A stretch of 39,504 nucleotides of DNA from a virus (IMGVR_UViG_3300023184_000269:1-39504); one strand, 5' to 3'; counted from the first letter of the stretch, positions 23,612-32,775 are shown. Numbers and translations are program-made. The notes: generated by a model from the sequence alone, not told the origin.

Positions 23612-24754
23612 TCAAAATGGAACTTCATCAGTATTTACCACCGTAGGGGCTTTTCCTACGGGAGCATCAACTTTCGCATCAACCTTGGAATACAAGTCGA
23701 GGAACGCCATTTTGGTGTCTGTATCGAACCGTGCCACGCATAGTTCAATAGCTTTCATTCGGTCGCCAAAGATTTTAAATGCTTTAGCAATGTGGACCAA
23801 ACGGCGTGTGGAGATAACTTCATCAACAGCACCTTGGTCAAATGATTGTCGAACAATATCAGCCCATTGTGTCAACTTCTCAACAAAATCCTGGTCAGCA
23901 ATCAATGGTGAAAGGATTTTCTTTTCAGTTTTAACATCAGGATATTCCTGTTCAACTGTAATAGGGAAACGTTCTAGGAATGCATCATCTAGAATCTGTG
24001 AAAGATAACGACCTTCTTCACTGCCACGACCTTTGGTGTTTGCAGTAGCAATGACATTGAACCCATCTTTTGGATATACCATCTCACCGTTTTTCTTGTT
24101 GTAGTATGGTTTGCCTTCTAAGATACCTTGCAAACACATCAATTTATTAGAACCACGGTCAACTTCATCAATCAACAGAATGGCGCCACGCTTCATTGCT
24201 GTAATAACAGGACCGTCACGATTAACAACGTTCCCATTAACAAGAGTAGGACCACCGAGCAAATCCGATTCATCAGTTTCAATACTAATGTTAACTCTAA
24301 TGCACTCCCGCCCGAGCTCCGAGCAAGATTGTTCCACCATGAGGGTTTTACCATTACCTGAAAGGCCTGTAATGAACACAGGATAAAACAAATCAGACTT
24401 AATGATATTACGCAAATCTTTAAAAAATCCAAATGGCACATAATCTTTATACTTTACAGGAATTGATACGTCAGAATCATCAACTAGTTTAGGTTGTTTA
24501 AACTCTAAAACTTGTGCAGCCAATGCAATTTCAAGTTCAGGTTCTTTAACGATTGTTTTCTTGGTGCCGATATTAGGCAATTTATATTCTCCTCGACCAA
24601 CCCTATATTCAGACTTGGTTACAAACCAGTGTGGAAAAGAAAGGTCATTTTCTTCAATAACTTGTTGAATGCCGTCACGGGTCAAAATAGAACCTGTGCC
24701 ATACAATTCCTCGGCTGCTTTAACAAAAGCGGTTTGATTGCGGTTTAAACTCAT
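23612..24754 (-). CDS. AAA+ ATPase, MoxR/CbbQ type
   Basis: 380 residues. Walker A GLSGNGKT (130-137), Walker B LLIDEVD (193-199), a sensor phrase FNVIATANTKGRG and an Arg-rich finger region (FLERFPI). The N-terminal ~95 residues form a small extra domain. MoxR/CbbQ-type ATPases remodel partner proteins; phage versions have no settled role. Own promoter upstream. Confidence 0.88.
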   Translation of the reverse strand: MSLNRNQTAFVKAAEELYGTGSILTRDGIQQVIEENDLSFPHWFVTKSEYRVGRGEYKLPNIGTKKTIVKEPELEIALAAQVLEFKQPKLVDDSDVSIPVKYKDYVPFGFFKDLRNIIKSDLFYPVFITGLSGNGKTLMVEQSCSELGRECIRVNISIETDESDLLGGPTLVNGNVVNRDGPVITAMKRGAILLIDEVDRGSNKLMCLQGILEGKPYYNKKNGEMVYPKDGFNVIATANTKGRGSEEGRYLSQILDDAFLERFPITVEQEYPDVKTEKKILSPLIADQDFVEKLTQWADIVRQSFDQGAVDEVISTRRLVHIAKAFKIFGDRMKAIELCVARFDTDTKMAFLDLYSKVDAKVDAPVGKAPTVVNTDEVPF

Positions 24755-24787
24755 TTTTTTCTCCAGTTATGACATCCACATATTGGT

Positions 24788-24816
24788 ATTATACATGAAA
24801 ACCAACTCAATGGCAA
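24788..24816 (-). promoter_or_regulatory. sigma70-like promoter for the MoxR-type gene
   Basis: TTGCCA (24811-24816), 17 bp, TATAAT (24788-24793). Confidence 0.75.
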
Positions 24817-24831
24817 GTACTACTAAAACAA

Positions 24832-25086
24832 TCATTCCATCTCCCACTTTTCGGTTTGTTTAAAGGATTTTTCTTGTATTGTGAGGTTATCTTTAGATAG
24901 ATGCCTAGGATTACCACACAATCCACATTCAGGGTTTCCACAATCCATGGCATGGTGTTTGGCAAACTTGTGAGGTTCTTTAACATCCATGCCGTGGCGT
25001 TTGGCAATTTTCATTTGTTTTTTGATGGCAATCTCATCATTCTGCAAACGTTTTGAGTGTTTGATTTTATCTTCTTCTGTACTCAT
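24832..25086 (-). CDS. Conserved small Zn-binding-type phage protein
   Basis: 84 residues. RHGMDVKEPHKFAKHHAMDCGNPECGLCGNPRH is a distinctive His/Cys pattern (HxFAKHHAMDCxxxxCxxCxxPR) I recall in many T4-like phages. The histidines and cysteines suggest zinc binding. Function unknown. Nine bp separate it from the AAA gene upstream. Confidence 0.8.
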   Translation of the reverse strand: MSTEEDKIKHSKRLQNDEIAIKKQMKIAKRHGMDVKEPHKFAKHHAMDCGNPECGLCGNPRHLSKDNLTIQEKSFKQTEKWEME

Positions 25087-25095
25087 ATTTAATCC

Positions 25096-26205
25096 TTAAA
25101 ATGCATCAAAGTTAAAATACTTAGGCGACTCTTTCACCAAAATCAAGGTCACGCCATTTTTCTCAAAGATAAACTGACCAGTCTTGTTGTTGAATTTCAC
25201 CAAGTCATCGGTAGTAAAATCTTCATCACCCCAACCATCTTCATCATCATTAACAGGACTAACCAATGTGGTTGGTGCATCATTAAGTTCTGACTTCTTC
25301 TTAGAAAAGAAACGCCAGTTGATACAGATTTCTTTTGATGACAACGGTGCGCCATTCCAAATGGAAGGACTTGTACGGTCTGCCTTGCGGTCACCTTTGT
25401 AGATTTCCACACTATATGTTGTACCACCATCAAACTCAGCCTTCACGTTTAGAATACGCATTGCTTCTTGTGGTGTTTCACTATAACGGTTCATTTCTTC
25501 AACCAATGCCTTTAACATATCAAAGTTAAATGCACCGAATACAGAAGCAATACCCACAATGGTGTCAATCGTTTTCAATTCAGGTTTGGCCAGATTGTCA
25601 TAGCAGTATTCACGGATGAATGTCTCATCCAGACCTTTGAAGTCAACCATGTAAAAGATACGACCTGGTCGGTTACGCATATGTGAATCAACACGCCATT
25701 TGTCGTTGCTGGTCAGCATGAATAGTTTCTTTGATGAATAAATGCCATCAAGCAATGTCAGCAATTCTTCCTGTTCTTCTGAATTGTAAACCTTTTCAAA
25801 CTCATCAAACATCACAATACATGGTTGTTGAATGGATTGAATCAGCGTATTGAATTTGTCACCAATCCAAGCATGATTGATAACGATAGTTGGCACACCT
25901 TGTTTGGCCAATTCAACACAGATATTTTTACTTAGCAAAGTTTTACCTGAACCCTTTTCACCAACAAGCATTACACCTGTTGACTTTTCACGGTCCCAAA
26001 AACTATTGATAATCCGTTCTGTATTGCGGATTGTATCACCATACATTTTGGTGGGTACATCAAAATTTTCAATCTGTTCGATATAAAAATTCTCAAACGG
26101 ATCCTGTTTCACGACATAGTTACCTGCTGGCAACTGTTCGTGCAAGTCCATAGATTCTTTTGTGGCAATACGGAATGTATTGCCTGACTTCATGTAGTAA
26201 CTCAT
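25096..26205 (-). CDS. AAA+ ATPase
   Basis: 369 residues. Walker A GEKGSGKT (82-89), Walker B CIVMFDEFEK (129-138), sensor-1-like LTSNDKW and an Arg-rich RNRPGRIFY segment are classic AAA+. The C-terminal ~90 residues are acidic (DDEDGWGDEDFTTDD). Lies just downstream of rIIB on the same strand; partner unknown. Confidence 0.88.
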   Translation of the reverse strand: MSYYMKSGNTFRIATKESMDLHEQLPAGNYVVKQDPFENFYIEQIENFDVPTKMYGDTIRNTERIINSFWDREKSTGVMLVGEKGSGKTLLSKNICVELAKQGVPTIVINHAWIGDKFNTLIQSIQQPCIVMFDEFEKVYNSEEQEELLTLLDGIYSSKKLFMLTSNDKWRVDSHMRNRPGRIFYMVDFKGLDETFIREYCYDNLAKPELKTIDTIVGIASVFGAFNFDMLKALVEEMNRYSETPQEAMRILNVKAEFDGGTTYSVEIYKGDRKADRTSPSIWNGAPLSSKEICINWRFFSKKKSELNDAPTTLVSPVNDDEDGWGDEDFTTDDLVKFNNKTGQFIFEKNGVTLILVKESPKYFNFDAF

Positions 26206-26217
26206 TTTATTTCTAGA

Positions 26218-27033
26218 TTAGGCACCCAAGTCAAAATCAGGGTGACCTTCTTGCACATAAGTGCGGCCAATTTCGACCTTACGTTCCCATGCAGTGTTAG
26301 CATTCTCTTGCACTGGTGCAGTAAATTCTTTTTCATCGTTTGGCATTACACCAACTTCACCAATTACTTCATAACGGCAGGCACGGCCTTTCGCATTGTT
26401 GTAATCGGTTGGGATTGATACAACATCACGGGGATTGATTTTAACAATCACGGTGCGTTCACCACCAAAGTGTGCCAAATAAGACTCAGAGCAGAAATGC
26501 AAACCAGCAGAGCAAGTTTGATTCTTGTCATCATTAACTTGGTTACGTTCCATCTCTACAAACATACCAACAGAATTATCCATTGTGCCTGTATGACAAT
26601 CTTTGTAATCGTCACGGACTTTTTTGTATGCCAAGAAATGACCATCGCCTGTAATTGGCAAACGATTCTTTTCCAAGAAACCATACAACTCATTCACAGC
26701 ACGGAAAGATGGGTTTTGCATCATGTTTTCCATGAAGTTAACCAATGGTTCAATTGGAAAACCTGACTGCAACATTTCAACCATGCGGTTAACAATAGCA
26801 CCATGCATCTCTGTGCCTTTCCAAAACAATTTCTCGCCTTGTACTTCAATATTACCTGCACCATAATTTAACACAACCTTTTTAGGATTGATTGTATCAC
26901 GCACAGCTTCCCAATCATTGGCCTTGATGGCATCAACTACCTTTTGATAGGTGATATGGGTTTTAGAAATTGTGTGTGGTGTGTTATCAATAACAACCAC
27001 AACATTGGAACCTTGAATCAAATACGGAAACAT
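26218..27033 (-). CDS. rIIB: rIIB-like protein
   Basis: 271 residues from ATG 27033 (MFPYLIQG; RBS AAAGG). The C-terminal half has the rIIB hallmark FLEKNRLPITGDGHFLAYKKV and CSAGLHFCSESYL, then VVSIPTDYNNAKGRACRYEVIG. In T4, rIIB acts with rIIA at the membrane and protects against the lambda Rex exclusion system; other roles are unclear. Its position 1 bp after rIIA is as in T4. Confidence 0.88.
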   Translation of the reverse strand: MFPYLIQGSNVVVVIDNTPHTISKTHITYQKVVDAIKANDWEAVRDTINPKKVVLNYGAGNIEVQGEKLFWKGTEMHGAIVNRMVEMLQSGFPIEPLVNFMENMMQNPSFRAVNELYGFLEKNRLPITGDGHFLAYKKVRDDYKDCHTGTMDNSVGMFVEMERNQVNDDKNQTCSAGLHFCSESYLAHFGGERTVIVKINPRDVVSIPTDYNNAKGRACRYEVIGEVGVMPNDEKEFTAPVQENANTAWERKVEIGRTYVQEGHPDFDLGA

Positions 27034-27034
27034 T

Positions 27035-29197
27035 TTAAACACCTTTCACTGTGTCAACTAAATTAATATACTCACACACATCACCCTCATTTGCATACGA
27101 ACTCAATTTATCAAGCAGAGGGTATCGCTTAGAAAAATCAGCCAACTTTTGTTTGTTTTCCAACACCAAATCATCAACATTCATGTTGTTTTCAACTTGC
27201 ATTGCTCGCATTAGTTGTTGCAACCAAGTGATGCCTTTCAACTTTGGTAGACCAACAAAGGCATCTAAGAATGACTTTGCAGGACTTTTTACATCAACAC
27301 CATCAACTACTGTTTGGTAATTATAATTGAAAATGTCGTGCTTGTCAAGCTTTTCCATCACGGATGCCATACAAATTTTGGTATTTAAGGCACTCAAAGT
27401 GGTAGAAATATGGTCTTCAAGGTTAATCCAGTTTGGCATCTTTTTGATAGATTCAATATCACCTTTACGGACACCATATACATCAACCCTCAATTCTGCA
27501 ATCTCGGTTCTATTCAACAAGTGTTTCAACTGGTCAACACTATTACACAATTTGGTAAACTGTGGAACAAAACCAGACAATGGAATATAATAAAACTTTT
27601 CTGTCTTATCAAATTTGTCCAATGTATCAGCAGCACGCCACACAAAATCTTGTGATGCTGAACGATTTGAATGTCCACCACGGCGGTCAAGTTGGAGAAT
27701 AGTTACGTTCTTACCAAAACCATTACCAGCACCATTCTTACGTGGTTTTTCATTCAACGTTGATGCAGTCATACGTTGTGCAGCAGGTGGATTGTGCAAC
27801 ATTGTATAGAAAGCAACCAAGTTCATTGGTTTGGTTTTGTCAAGTCTATCTAACACATACACATATTCACGGTAAGTATTCTTTTCTTTATTACGGAAAT
27901 GAAACTTAGCACGTTCAAATGAACCTTTTTTACAATCATTCTCAACAAACATTGTGCTGTTGTCAACTTCGATATCCCAATACTCAATACGTTTTTGGTC
28001 TTTGCCGTAAGATATGGAAGGATTATGATTCTTACAACGACTATTACCACGTTCAGATTCAAATTGTTTGATATGAATGTTCATAGCCTTCAAATCAAGC
28101 AAATCAGCCTTGATATGAAATGCGTGATTATAATTATTTTTTACATCAAACAAAGGAAAATCTGTAGTGGTCACATATTCATTTACAGCCGATGACCACA
28201 ATGTAAGGTGTTTCTTGTTATATAGAAACATTGAACGTTCCCATTGACCTTCAATTGCATCAGCCTCAACAGCAAGAACCTTGGCCAATGCAGAGTTAAC
28301 TGCAACCAATTTTTTGCAAATAGAATCAATGGTCAATGGAATGTAGGACAAACCTTCACGGCTTGCTTGAAAGTCTAACTCACCAATACCAAATTCAATT
28401 ACAAGGCCACATTTCAATAATTGGTGTACGCCTTCAAGTGATTGTTCTGCTTGTGGTACATCAATTGGATATGCGATGTTACCCATCACAGCGATGGATG
28501 AATTGCGACCATGAAAATCATTTTTAAGTGAATGAACACCAGGAATAATATTCTTGGTTTCATATTCAGCAGGTTCAATTATGATTGTGTTACCTGTGAT
28601 TGTAGGCAATACAGGAAACCAACGATATACTTTTACTGCTTCATCAGTAAATTTACTAAAGTCATACCTGTCATTGACGGAGAATTTTACCTCAACGCCA
28701 TTAGATTCTGCTACCGCTTCTTCACCCATCAGAGCAATAGATGGCACACCAACGTCATTGATAAAGGCAGAGTAAATGCCTTTGCGGCCATTTTGAATAG
28801 CGGTGACAGTGAAGTTATCAGTATAAGAGAATGGAGATTTTGAACCAAGACCAAGAGCACCGATAAACTCATTAGATTCGGTTTTGGTTGATTCAAAATA
28901 TGTGGTGTAAATCTTAGTTACTTGGTCGTGTGACAAACCAGTGCCAAAATCACGAATGGAAAACCACGGTTCTAACGTAGTTGGCAGGTGCACCTCAAAA
29001 GGTTGTGTGGTGCCTGCTGCGGTGTGACTATCAATGGCATTACATGACAGCTCACGAATTATCGCCTTAATCTTATTGGCGTACAAACCGCTGGAAAGAA
29101 TGTTAAATGCTTTTGCTGAATTACGGATACGGAACTCACCAATTTCACCAACATTGGAAAGAATGGCCTCTGTTTGAGGTGCGCTATTGAGAATCAT
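27035..29197 (-). CDS. rIIA: rIIA-like protein with GHKL ATPase domain
   Basis: 720 residues from ATG 29197 (RBS AAAAGG). N-terminal GHKL ATP-binding motifs: IRELSCNAIDSH (N box), WFSIRDFGTGLS (DxGxG) and LGLGSKSPFSYTD. Length and adjacency to rIIB match T4 rIIA (725 residues). A membrane-associated lysis-inhibition/exclusion-defence protein in T4. Own promoter upstream. Confidence 0.9.
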   Translation of the reverse strand: MILNSAPQTEAILSNVGEIGEFRIRNSAKAFNILSSGLYANKIKAIIRELSCNAIDSHTAAGTTQPFEVHLPTTLEPWFSIRDFGTGLSHDQVTKIYTTYFESTKTESNEFIGALGLGSKSPFSYTDNFTVTAIQNGRKGIYSAFINDVGVPSIALMGEEAVAESNGVEVKFSVNDRYDFSKFTDEAVKVYRWFPVLPTITGNTIIIEPAEYETKNIIPGVHSLKNDFHGRNSSIAVMGNIAYPIDVPQAEQSLEGVHQLLKCGLVIEFGIGELDFQASREGLSYIPLTIDSICKKLVAVNSALAKVLAVEADAIEGQWERSMFLYNKKHLTLWSSAVNEYVTTTDFPLFDVKNNYNHAFHIKADLLDLKAMNIHIKQFESERGNSRCKNHNPSISYGKDQKRIEYWDIEVDNSTMFVENDCKKGSFERAKFHFRNKEKNTYREYVYVLDRLDKTKPMNLVAFYTMLHNPPAAQRMTASTLNEKPRKNGAGNGFGKNVTILQLDRRGGHSNRSASQDFVWRAADTLDKFDKTEKFYYIPLSGFVPQFTKLCNSVDQLKHLLNRTEIAELRVDVYGVRKGDIESIKKMPNWINLEDHISTTLSALNTKICMASVMEKLDKHDIFNYNYQTVVDGVDVKSPAKSFLDAFVGLPKLKGITWLQQLMRAMQVENNMNVDDLVLENKQKLADFSKRYPLLDKLSSYANEGDVCEYINLVDTVKGV

Positions 29198-29229
29198 TAC
29201 AAAACCTTTTTCAATCAATCAATACAAGT

Positions 29230-29258
29230 ATTATATCACAGGTGCCAGTGGTTGGCAA
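29230..29258 (-). promoter_or_regulatory. sigma70-like promoter for rIIA
   Basis: TTGCCA (29253-29258), 17 bp, TATAAT (29230-29235). A GAGTACT-related box (AACAACT) lies 11 bp upstream of the -35. Confidence 0.8.
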
Positions 29259-29291
29259 CAAAAATTGGCAGTTGTTGTACAAATACAACAG

Positions 29292-29396
29292 TCAGTTCAT
29301 GAGGTGGAATATTAATGCTAACACCATCATTATACACACAATATAGGTTATTGTGTTTGTTTTCTTGCGTTCACGTTCAAGTACATTACTTTTCAT
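29292..29396 (-). CDS. Small single-pass membrane protein
   Basis: 34 residues: a basic N-terminus (MKSNVLERERKKT) followed by one membrane segment (ITYIVCIMMVLALIFHL). It overlaps the end of the upstream gene by 11 bp, suggesting coupled translation. Plausible but short. Confidence 0.5.
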   Translation of the reverse strand: MKSNVLERERKKTNTITYIVCIMMVLALIFHLMN

Positions 29397-29637
29397 TTTT
29401 GATTTCAAATTTATGTTTAATCTCTAACACACAATCCCTACGGAATGCATCTTCAATCTGGTCACGATAGTCTTTATAACCTGGCGATAGGTTTTCCACA
29501 ATATCAATACAATCCTGAACCACCAAATTGGCCAATTTCTCATAGTTGAAATATTCATTAATCAACAATAATTTTCCATCATACACCTGATGCCATGCAC
29601 CACATTGTAGAGCCAATTCTTTAATTCGTTCGTTCAT
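29386..29637 (-). CDS. MNER-family small phage protein (paralogue 1)
   Basis: 83 residues. Begins MNERIKELALQCGAW and has NYEKLANLVVQDCIDIVENL, the frame shared with three other small proteins in this region (MNER..., KFAELIV..C). Function unknown; family common in phages. Confidence 0.75.
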   Translation of the reverse strand: MNERIKELALQCGAWHQVYDGKLLLINEYFNYEKLANLVVQDCIDIVENLSPGYKDYRDQIEDAFRRDCVLEIKHKFEIKNEK

Positions 29638-29945
29638 ACATTGTTCCTTCCGATACGACTATAATCCAACCGTCTCTTAATCTCTTTGCGGTCGCTGTTC
29701 CGTTCTGGTTTCCATGCTCTTGGATCCACAGTTTCACCAGTTAATTCATAACGAAAGTCTGGATCATAGACCATGTATCCCAGTTTATTCCACTTGATTA
29801 CGCCCGCATCAAAAAGAAAGACGCAACCACGACACATACAGAAACTGGCACCATTATCGCTCATTACATTGCCATTTACTGTGCCAACATATTTGACAAC
29901 ATTACCCTTGTGCATTTCTTTAAGTGCTTGGTAGTAGTCAATCAT
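29634..29945 (-). CDS. Small phage protein, unknown
   Basis: 103 residues (MIDYYQALKEMHKGNVVKYVGTVNGNV...). YxxALKxMxxGxxVxY resembles the start of small phage proteins of the DUF2829 (Thoeris anti-defence-like) kind, but the match is too weak for a firm call. Contains CMCRGC. Overlaps neighbours by 4 bp. Confidence 0.6.
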   Translation of the reverse strand: MIDYYQALKEMHKGNVVKYVGTVNGNVMSDNGASFCMCRGCVFLFDAGVIKWNKLGYMVYDPDFRYELTGETVDPRAWKPERNSDRKEIKRRLDYSRIGRNNV

Positions 29946-30088
29946 TCTTGTTCCATCTTGCTGAAGTCAGGATCCTTGCTGTACCCAATATTAAAGTTAC
30001 CAAGTTTCCACCAAATATAGCGTCCACCATAATCACAGGTTTGTACTGTAAATCCAAGAAACTTAAAATGTGTAATCCATTCAATCAT
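29942..30088 (-). CDS. Small protein of unknown function
   Basis: 48 residues (MIEWITHFKFLGFTVQTCDY...GYSKDPDFSKMEQE). Aromatic-rich, soluble. The ATGA overlap with the next gene supports expression. No family recognised. Confidence 0.6.
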   Translation of the reverse strand: MIEWITHFKFLGFTVQTCDYGGRYIWWKLGNFNIGYSKDPDFSKMEQE

Positions 30089-30362
30089 TCTTCACTCCTA
30101 GTAATTCTTTGATTAGGGTCTTTTTATCTTCCGTGCTCATGCCTTCAAGTCCGAAATGTTGTTTCATTTCTATGGCAACCTCTACCATACCATCATCTTC
30201 AAGTTTCTGGCAACATTCCCCTACAATCAACTCGGCAAATTTTTCAGCGAAGCAATCAGGAATATACATCTTGGCCAATTCATCATCCAGTGCTTCATTT
30301 CCAGTGACAATATCAACAGCTGATACAGCCTGTTCAGCAAGTTGTTTGATTCGTTCGTTCAT
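30081..30362 (-). CDS. MNER-family small phage protein (paralogue 2)
   Basis: 93 residues from ATG 30362 (RBS GGAG). MNERIKQLAEQ, then CFAEKFAELIVGECCQKLE and AIEMKQHFGLE: the family pattern with a longer C-terminus. Function unknown. Confidence 0.75.
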   Translation of the reverse strand: MNERIKQLAEQAVSAVDIVTGNEALDDELAKMYIPDCFAEKFAELIVGECCQKLEDDGMVEVAIEMKQHFGLEGMSTEDKKTLIKELLGVKND

Positions 30363-30571
30363 GCATAATCTCCATGTAAACCATAGTTTATTTCCATACA
30401 CCATGCAATAGATTCTGCGGCTTCATGGTCATAATTTTCACGCACGAAATCGGCACAACCTTGTACAATCAACTCGGCGAACTTTTCCAACAACACAATT
30501 TGTTTTGTGTTCGTCAAATAATCTACGCTAATACCAACTTCTGTGGCAAGTTCTCGAATTCGTTCATTCAT
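30359..30571 (-). CDS. MNER-family small phage protein (paralogue 3)
   Basis: 70 residues from ATG 30571 (RBS GGAGG). MNERIRELATEVG and EKFAELIVQGCADFV. ATGA overlap with paralogue 2, with which it forms a tandem pair. Function unknown. Confidence 0.75.
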   Translation of the reverse strand: MNERIRELATEVGISVDYLTNTKQIVLLEKFAELIVQGCADFVRENYDHEAAESIAWCMEINYGLHGDYA

Positions 30572-30804
30572 TAATGATATCCTCCATTGCAATGTTCTGC
30601 CAAATAATTAAAAACATTTTGTTGGCCAACATCACCTGCATTGAATACTTCAAGTGGTGTTTTCATATTGAAATGGAGATTCTGTCCATTCCACCAATTC
30701 TTCACCAACTCCTTACTACCCAATAAACCCATCAACATGGTATCACAATCTGTTTTCATTTCATAATACTTCATGTTATTAACTATTTCTCTTTTACGCC
30801 ACAT
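30571..30804 (-). CDS. DUF2384 (MbcA/ParS/Xre)-like protein
   Basis: 77 residues from ATG 30804 (RBS GGAG). The C-terminal ~50 residues (LLGSKELVKNWWNGQNLHF, then TPLEVFNAGDVGQQNVFNYL and a Gly-Gly end) fit the DUF2384 toxin-binding domain, which has GSxexaxxWLxxpNxxLxgxTPLelL. These are usually antitoxins of RES-type toxins. No toxin gene is evident here. TAATG overlap with the next gene. Confidence 0.6.
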   Translation of the reverse strand: MWRKREIVNNMKYYEMKTDCDTMLMGLLGSKELVKNWWNGQNLHFNMKTPLEVFNAGDVGQQNVFNYLAEHCNGGYH

Positions 30805-30805
30805 A

Positions 30806-31090
30806 TTATCTCCAAGTCCTGTGTCTTTCAGCAACGTGTTCCATGCCATCATATTCTTCAATATACCAATTCACATCATCTGGAATATCCACAATTTTTA
30901 AATCTGAGAAATCACCACCTGCATCAGTGCCATATTCTGCAACCATTGATACGAGGTATGGACAATCACGGGGAATATCCCAATACCAAAAGTTTTCATC
31001 AGTAACACCAGCACGATTTTTATATTCATCTAATGCAGCCTCAGACAAACCAAAACCACCATGACACGCATTTATAACAACTTTTACCAT
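30806..31090 (-). CDS. Conserved phage protein of unknown function
   Basis: 94 residues from ATG 31090 (MVKVVINACHGGFGLSEAAL). NACHGGFGLS and WDIPRDCPYLV and the C-terminal YDGMEHVAERHRTW are familiar from T4-like and other phages. No known function. The frame is open upstream to an ATG at 31177 that would add a hydrophobic N-terminus; the shorter start fits the conserved N-terminus better. 31091-31201 otherwise holds nothing I can support. Confidence 0.8.
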   Translation of the reverse strand: MVKVVINACHGGFGLSEAALDEYKNRAGVTDENFWYWDIPRDCPYLVSMVAEYGTDAGGDFSDLKIVDIPDDVNWYIEEYDGMEHVAERHRTWR

Positions 31091-31201
31091 AATAAAAATC
31101 CAATTAAAAAACCTAAACCAAAAGCCATAACACAACACCAAATTAGAATACCTAAAAAGGTGAATGTGTTATCCATAATCTTTTCGAATTCTGTCACCTG
31201 A

Positions 31202-32080
31202 TTAACCACAAATTGCATACTCAGCCAAATCAGACCAGTTTTTACCTGCGCCTTGGCGAATCTTTGTTACCTGAATCAGTGTACGGAGCGATAACTCTTT
31301 AACTGAATCTTGGTGCTTCTCAATCAAATTCATAGCATCAGTCTTAACAACTTTGTCAAACTCAGGCATAAACTCACCCGTAGACAACAGGTGGCGCATA
31401 CGTTCGACCTTTTGCTTTGTGGTCATTGACAAGTCAACAGCCAATGAACGGGTCAGGATAGCCTGGTCAATATTGGATGCGGACAAGTTGGAGATAAACA
31501 CAACACGACCTTTGAATTCGAAGGATGTAGGTAAATCTTCATCTTTGATATCCGCTCTCCATGAAATGATCCGGCGTGAATATGAATCAAGCGCACCTTT
31601 GAGCAGGTTCAACGATACTGGATCCTTGAGTACAGAATCACAATCATCAAACACAATAACGCCATCTTTATTCTCATAAAGCGTGCGGTACAGGCCTTTA
31701 GGTGTTGAATAACCTTTGATGACACGGAAAGTCTTGGCAGTCTTTAGGACGGTACCAACAGCGATATCATCAAGCACGGATACATCTTTGAAACCAAGTG
31801 CTGTCAACGTTTGTGACACTGTAAAAGACTTACCAAGACCACCAGGACCAGTCACAACAACGGATGCTTGTGCGCCGTTAGCAAGCATAGTAACCATATC
31901 AGACACAAAACCGAAGCGTTGGTTGATAGAGAAACGGGACTCAAGCACAGGTGCAACAGAATTGGATTCTGATTGTGCCTTACGGATGACATAATCCATA
32001 TGTGCCTTGTTTGAACGCTTCACGGTTTTGCCATTAATAACAGCAACATACTTACCACCAACAAATTTCACATCAATCAT
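31202..32080 (-). CDS. P-loop (AAA-type) ATPase
   Basis: 292 residues. Walker A GPGGLGKS (78-85), Walker B VIVFDDCD (141-148), sensor phrase VVFISNLSAS and Arg-finger-like ILTRSL. The N-terminal ~45 residues are a small basic domain. Similar phage ATPases exist with unknown partners. RBS AGGAG, own promoter upstream. Confidence 0.85.
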   Translation of the reverse strand: MIDVKFVGGKYVAVINGKTVKRSNKAHMDYVIRKAQSESNSVAPVLESRFSINQRFGFVSDMVTMLANGAQASVVVTGPGGLGKSFTVSQTLTALGFKDVSVLDDIAVGTVLKTAKTFRVIKGYSTPKGLYRTLYENKDGVIVFDDCDSVLKDPVSLNLLKGALDSYSRRIISWRADIKDEDLPTSFEFKGRVVFISNLSASNIDQAILTRSLAVDLSMTTKQKVERMRHLLSTGEFMPEFDKVVKTDAMNLIEKHQDSVKELSLRTLIQVTKIRQGAGKNWSDLAEYAICG

Positions 32081-32108
32081 TGTTACTCCTAATCAATCAA
32101 TACTACGT

Positions 32109-32136
32109 ATTCTACAGGTTCTGGTAGAAAAGGCAA
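32109..32136 (-). promoter_or_regulatory. GAGTACT-type promoter for the P-loop ATPase
   Basis: GAGTACT (32149-32155), 12 bp, TTGCCT (32131-32136), 16 bp, TAGAAT (32109-32114). Weaker hexamers but correct spacing. Confidence 0.7.
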
Positions 32137-32166
32137 GCCTAATACTTTAGTACTCAAGCAGTCCGG

Positions 32167-32331
32167 TCAAGTATTCTTCTTGGAACGCTTCGGTTTCTCT
32201 GCTTCAGCAACCATTGCGGTCTGCTTTTCCGTTGCGTCCACCCACTCCTGGTGCGCTGCAACCAGTTTTTTGTACTCATCATATGTGACAACGGCATCAT
32301 TCCAACGATAGGTATACGTTTCTGGATCCAT
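32167..32331 (-). CDS. Small protein of unknown function
   Basis: 54 residues (MDPETYTYRWNDAVVTYDEYKKLVAAHQEWV...) with a Lys-rich tail (KPKRSKKNT). RBS AGGAAA. The YDEYKKL helix and basic tail resemble small phage proteins. Its stop is next to the GAGTACT promoter region. Confidence 0.65.
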   Translation of the reverse strand: MDPETYTYRWNDAVVTYDEYKKLVAAHQEWVDATEKQTAMVAEAEKPKRSKKNT

Positions 32332-32334
32332 ATA

Positions 32335-32541
32335 TTATACGGACTTTCCTGTCGCTAAGTGTACTACGGCAGCTGGGAATAAGACTGCCAGCGCCAATTC
32401 CAAGAGGTCTGGATCCAATCCATCATCATCGGAAAGGCGTTCTATAGTCTTGGTCATAACCCATGGACGGCGGTCAAGAAAACGGAGAGCTGAATCTAAT
32501 GCAAAATCTTGTGCATACGAAATTTCTAATTCATAATTCAT
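32335..32541 (-). CDS. Small protein of unknown function
   Basis: 68 residues from ATG 32541 (MNYELEISYAQDF...). Acidic helices (LSDDDGLDPDLLELALAVL). No family recognised. Its start overlaps the upstream stop. Confidence 0.65.
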   Translation of the reverse strand: MNYELEISYAQDFALDSALRFLDRRPWVMTKTIERLSDDDGLDPDLLELALAVLFPAAVVHLATGKSV

Positions 32542-32759
32542 ACTGTCACACCCCAATATTTCATAACACGTTCCAAACAATATAAATGCTCTGTGATTTC
32601 ACCAATGTCCTTGGCTTCATCAATATCAAATATTGCAAAACCACGACCTTCAGCACGATTCACCAAATCCTGTTTTAGTGATTCATATGTACTTTGCAAT
32701 TCCGTTTGTATGATACCATCAACGGTATCCCAATCCAATTCAACAGTTACTTTTTTCAT
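32538..32759 (-). CDS. Small helical phage protein
   Basis: 73 residues (MKKVTVELDWDTVDGIIQTELQSTYESLKQDL...). The start and ETELxxTYESLKxDL segment are common in small phage proteins of aquatic T4-like phages. Function unknown. Own promoter upstream. Confidence 0.7.
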   Translation of the reverse strand: MKKVTVELDWDTVDGIIQTELQSTYESLKQDLVNRAEGRGFAIFDIDEAKDIGEITEHLYCLERVMKYWGVTV

Positions 32760-32775
32760 AATTGATCCTTAATCC

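Noticed and set aside
23556-24008. 150-residue plus-strand frame
   Set aside because: Lies opposite the AAA+ ATPase gene 23612-24754, which has clear Walker motifs.
31091-31201. Hydrophobic N-terminal extension or small membrane ORF
   Set aside because: The frame from ATG 31177 is open into the 30806-31090 gene, but the conserved start MVKVVINACHGG favours 31090; no separate small ORF survives frame checking.
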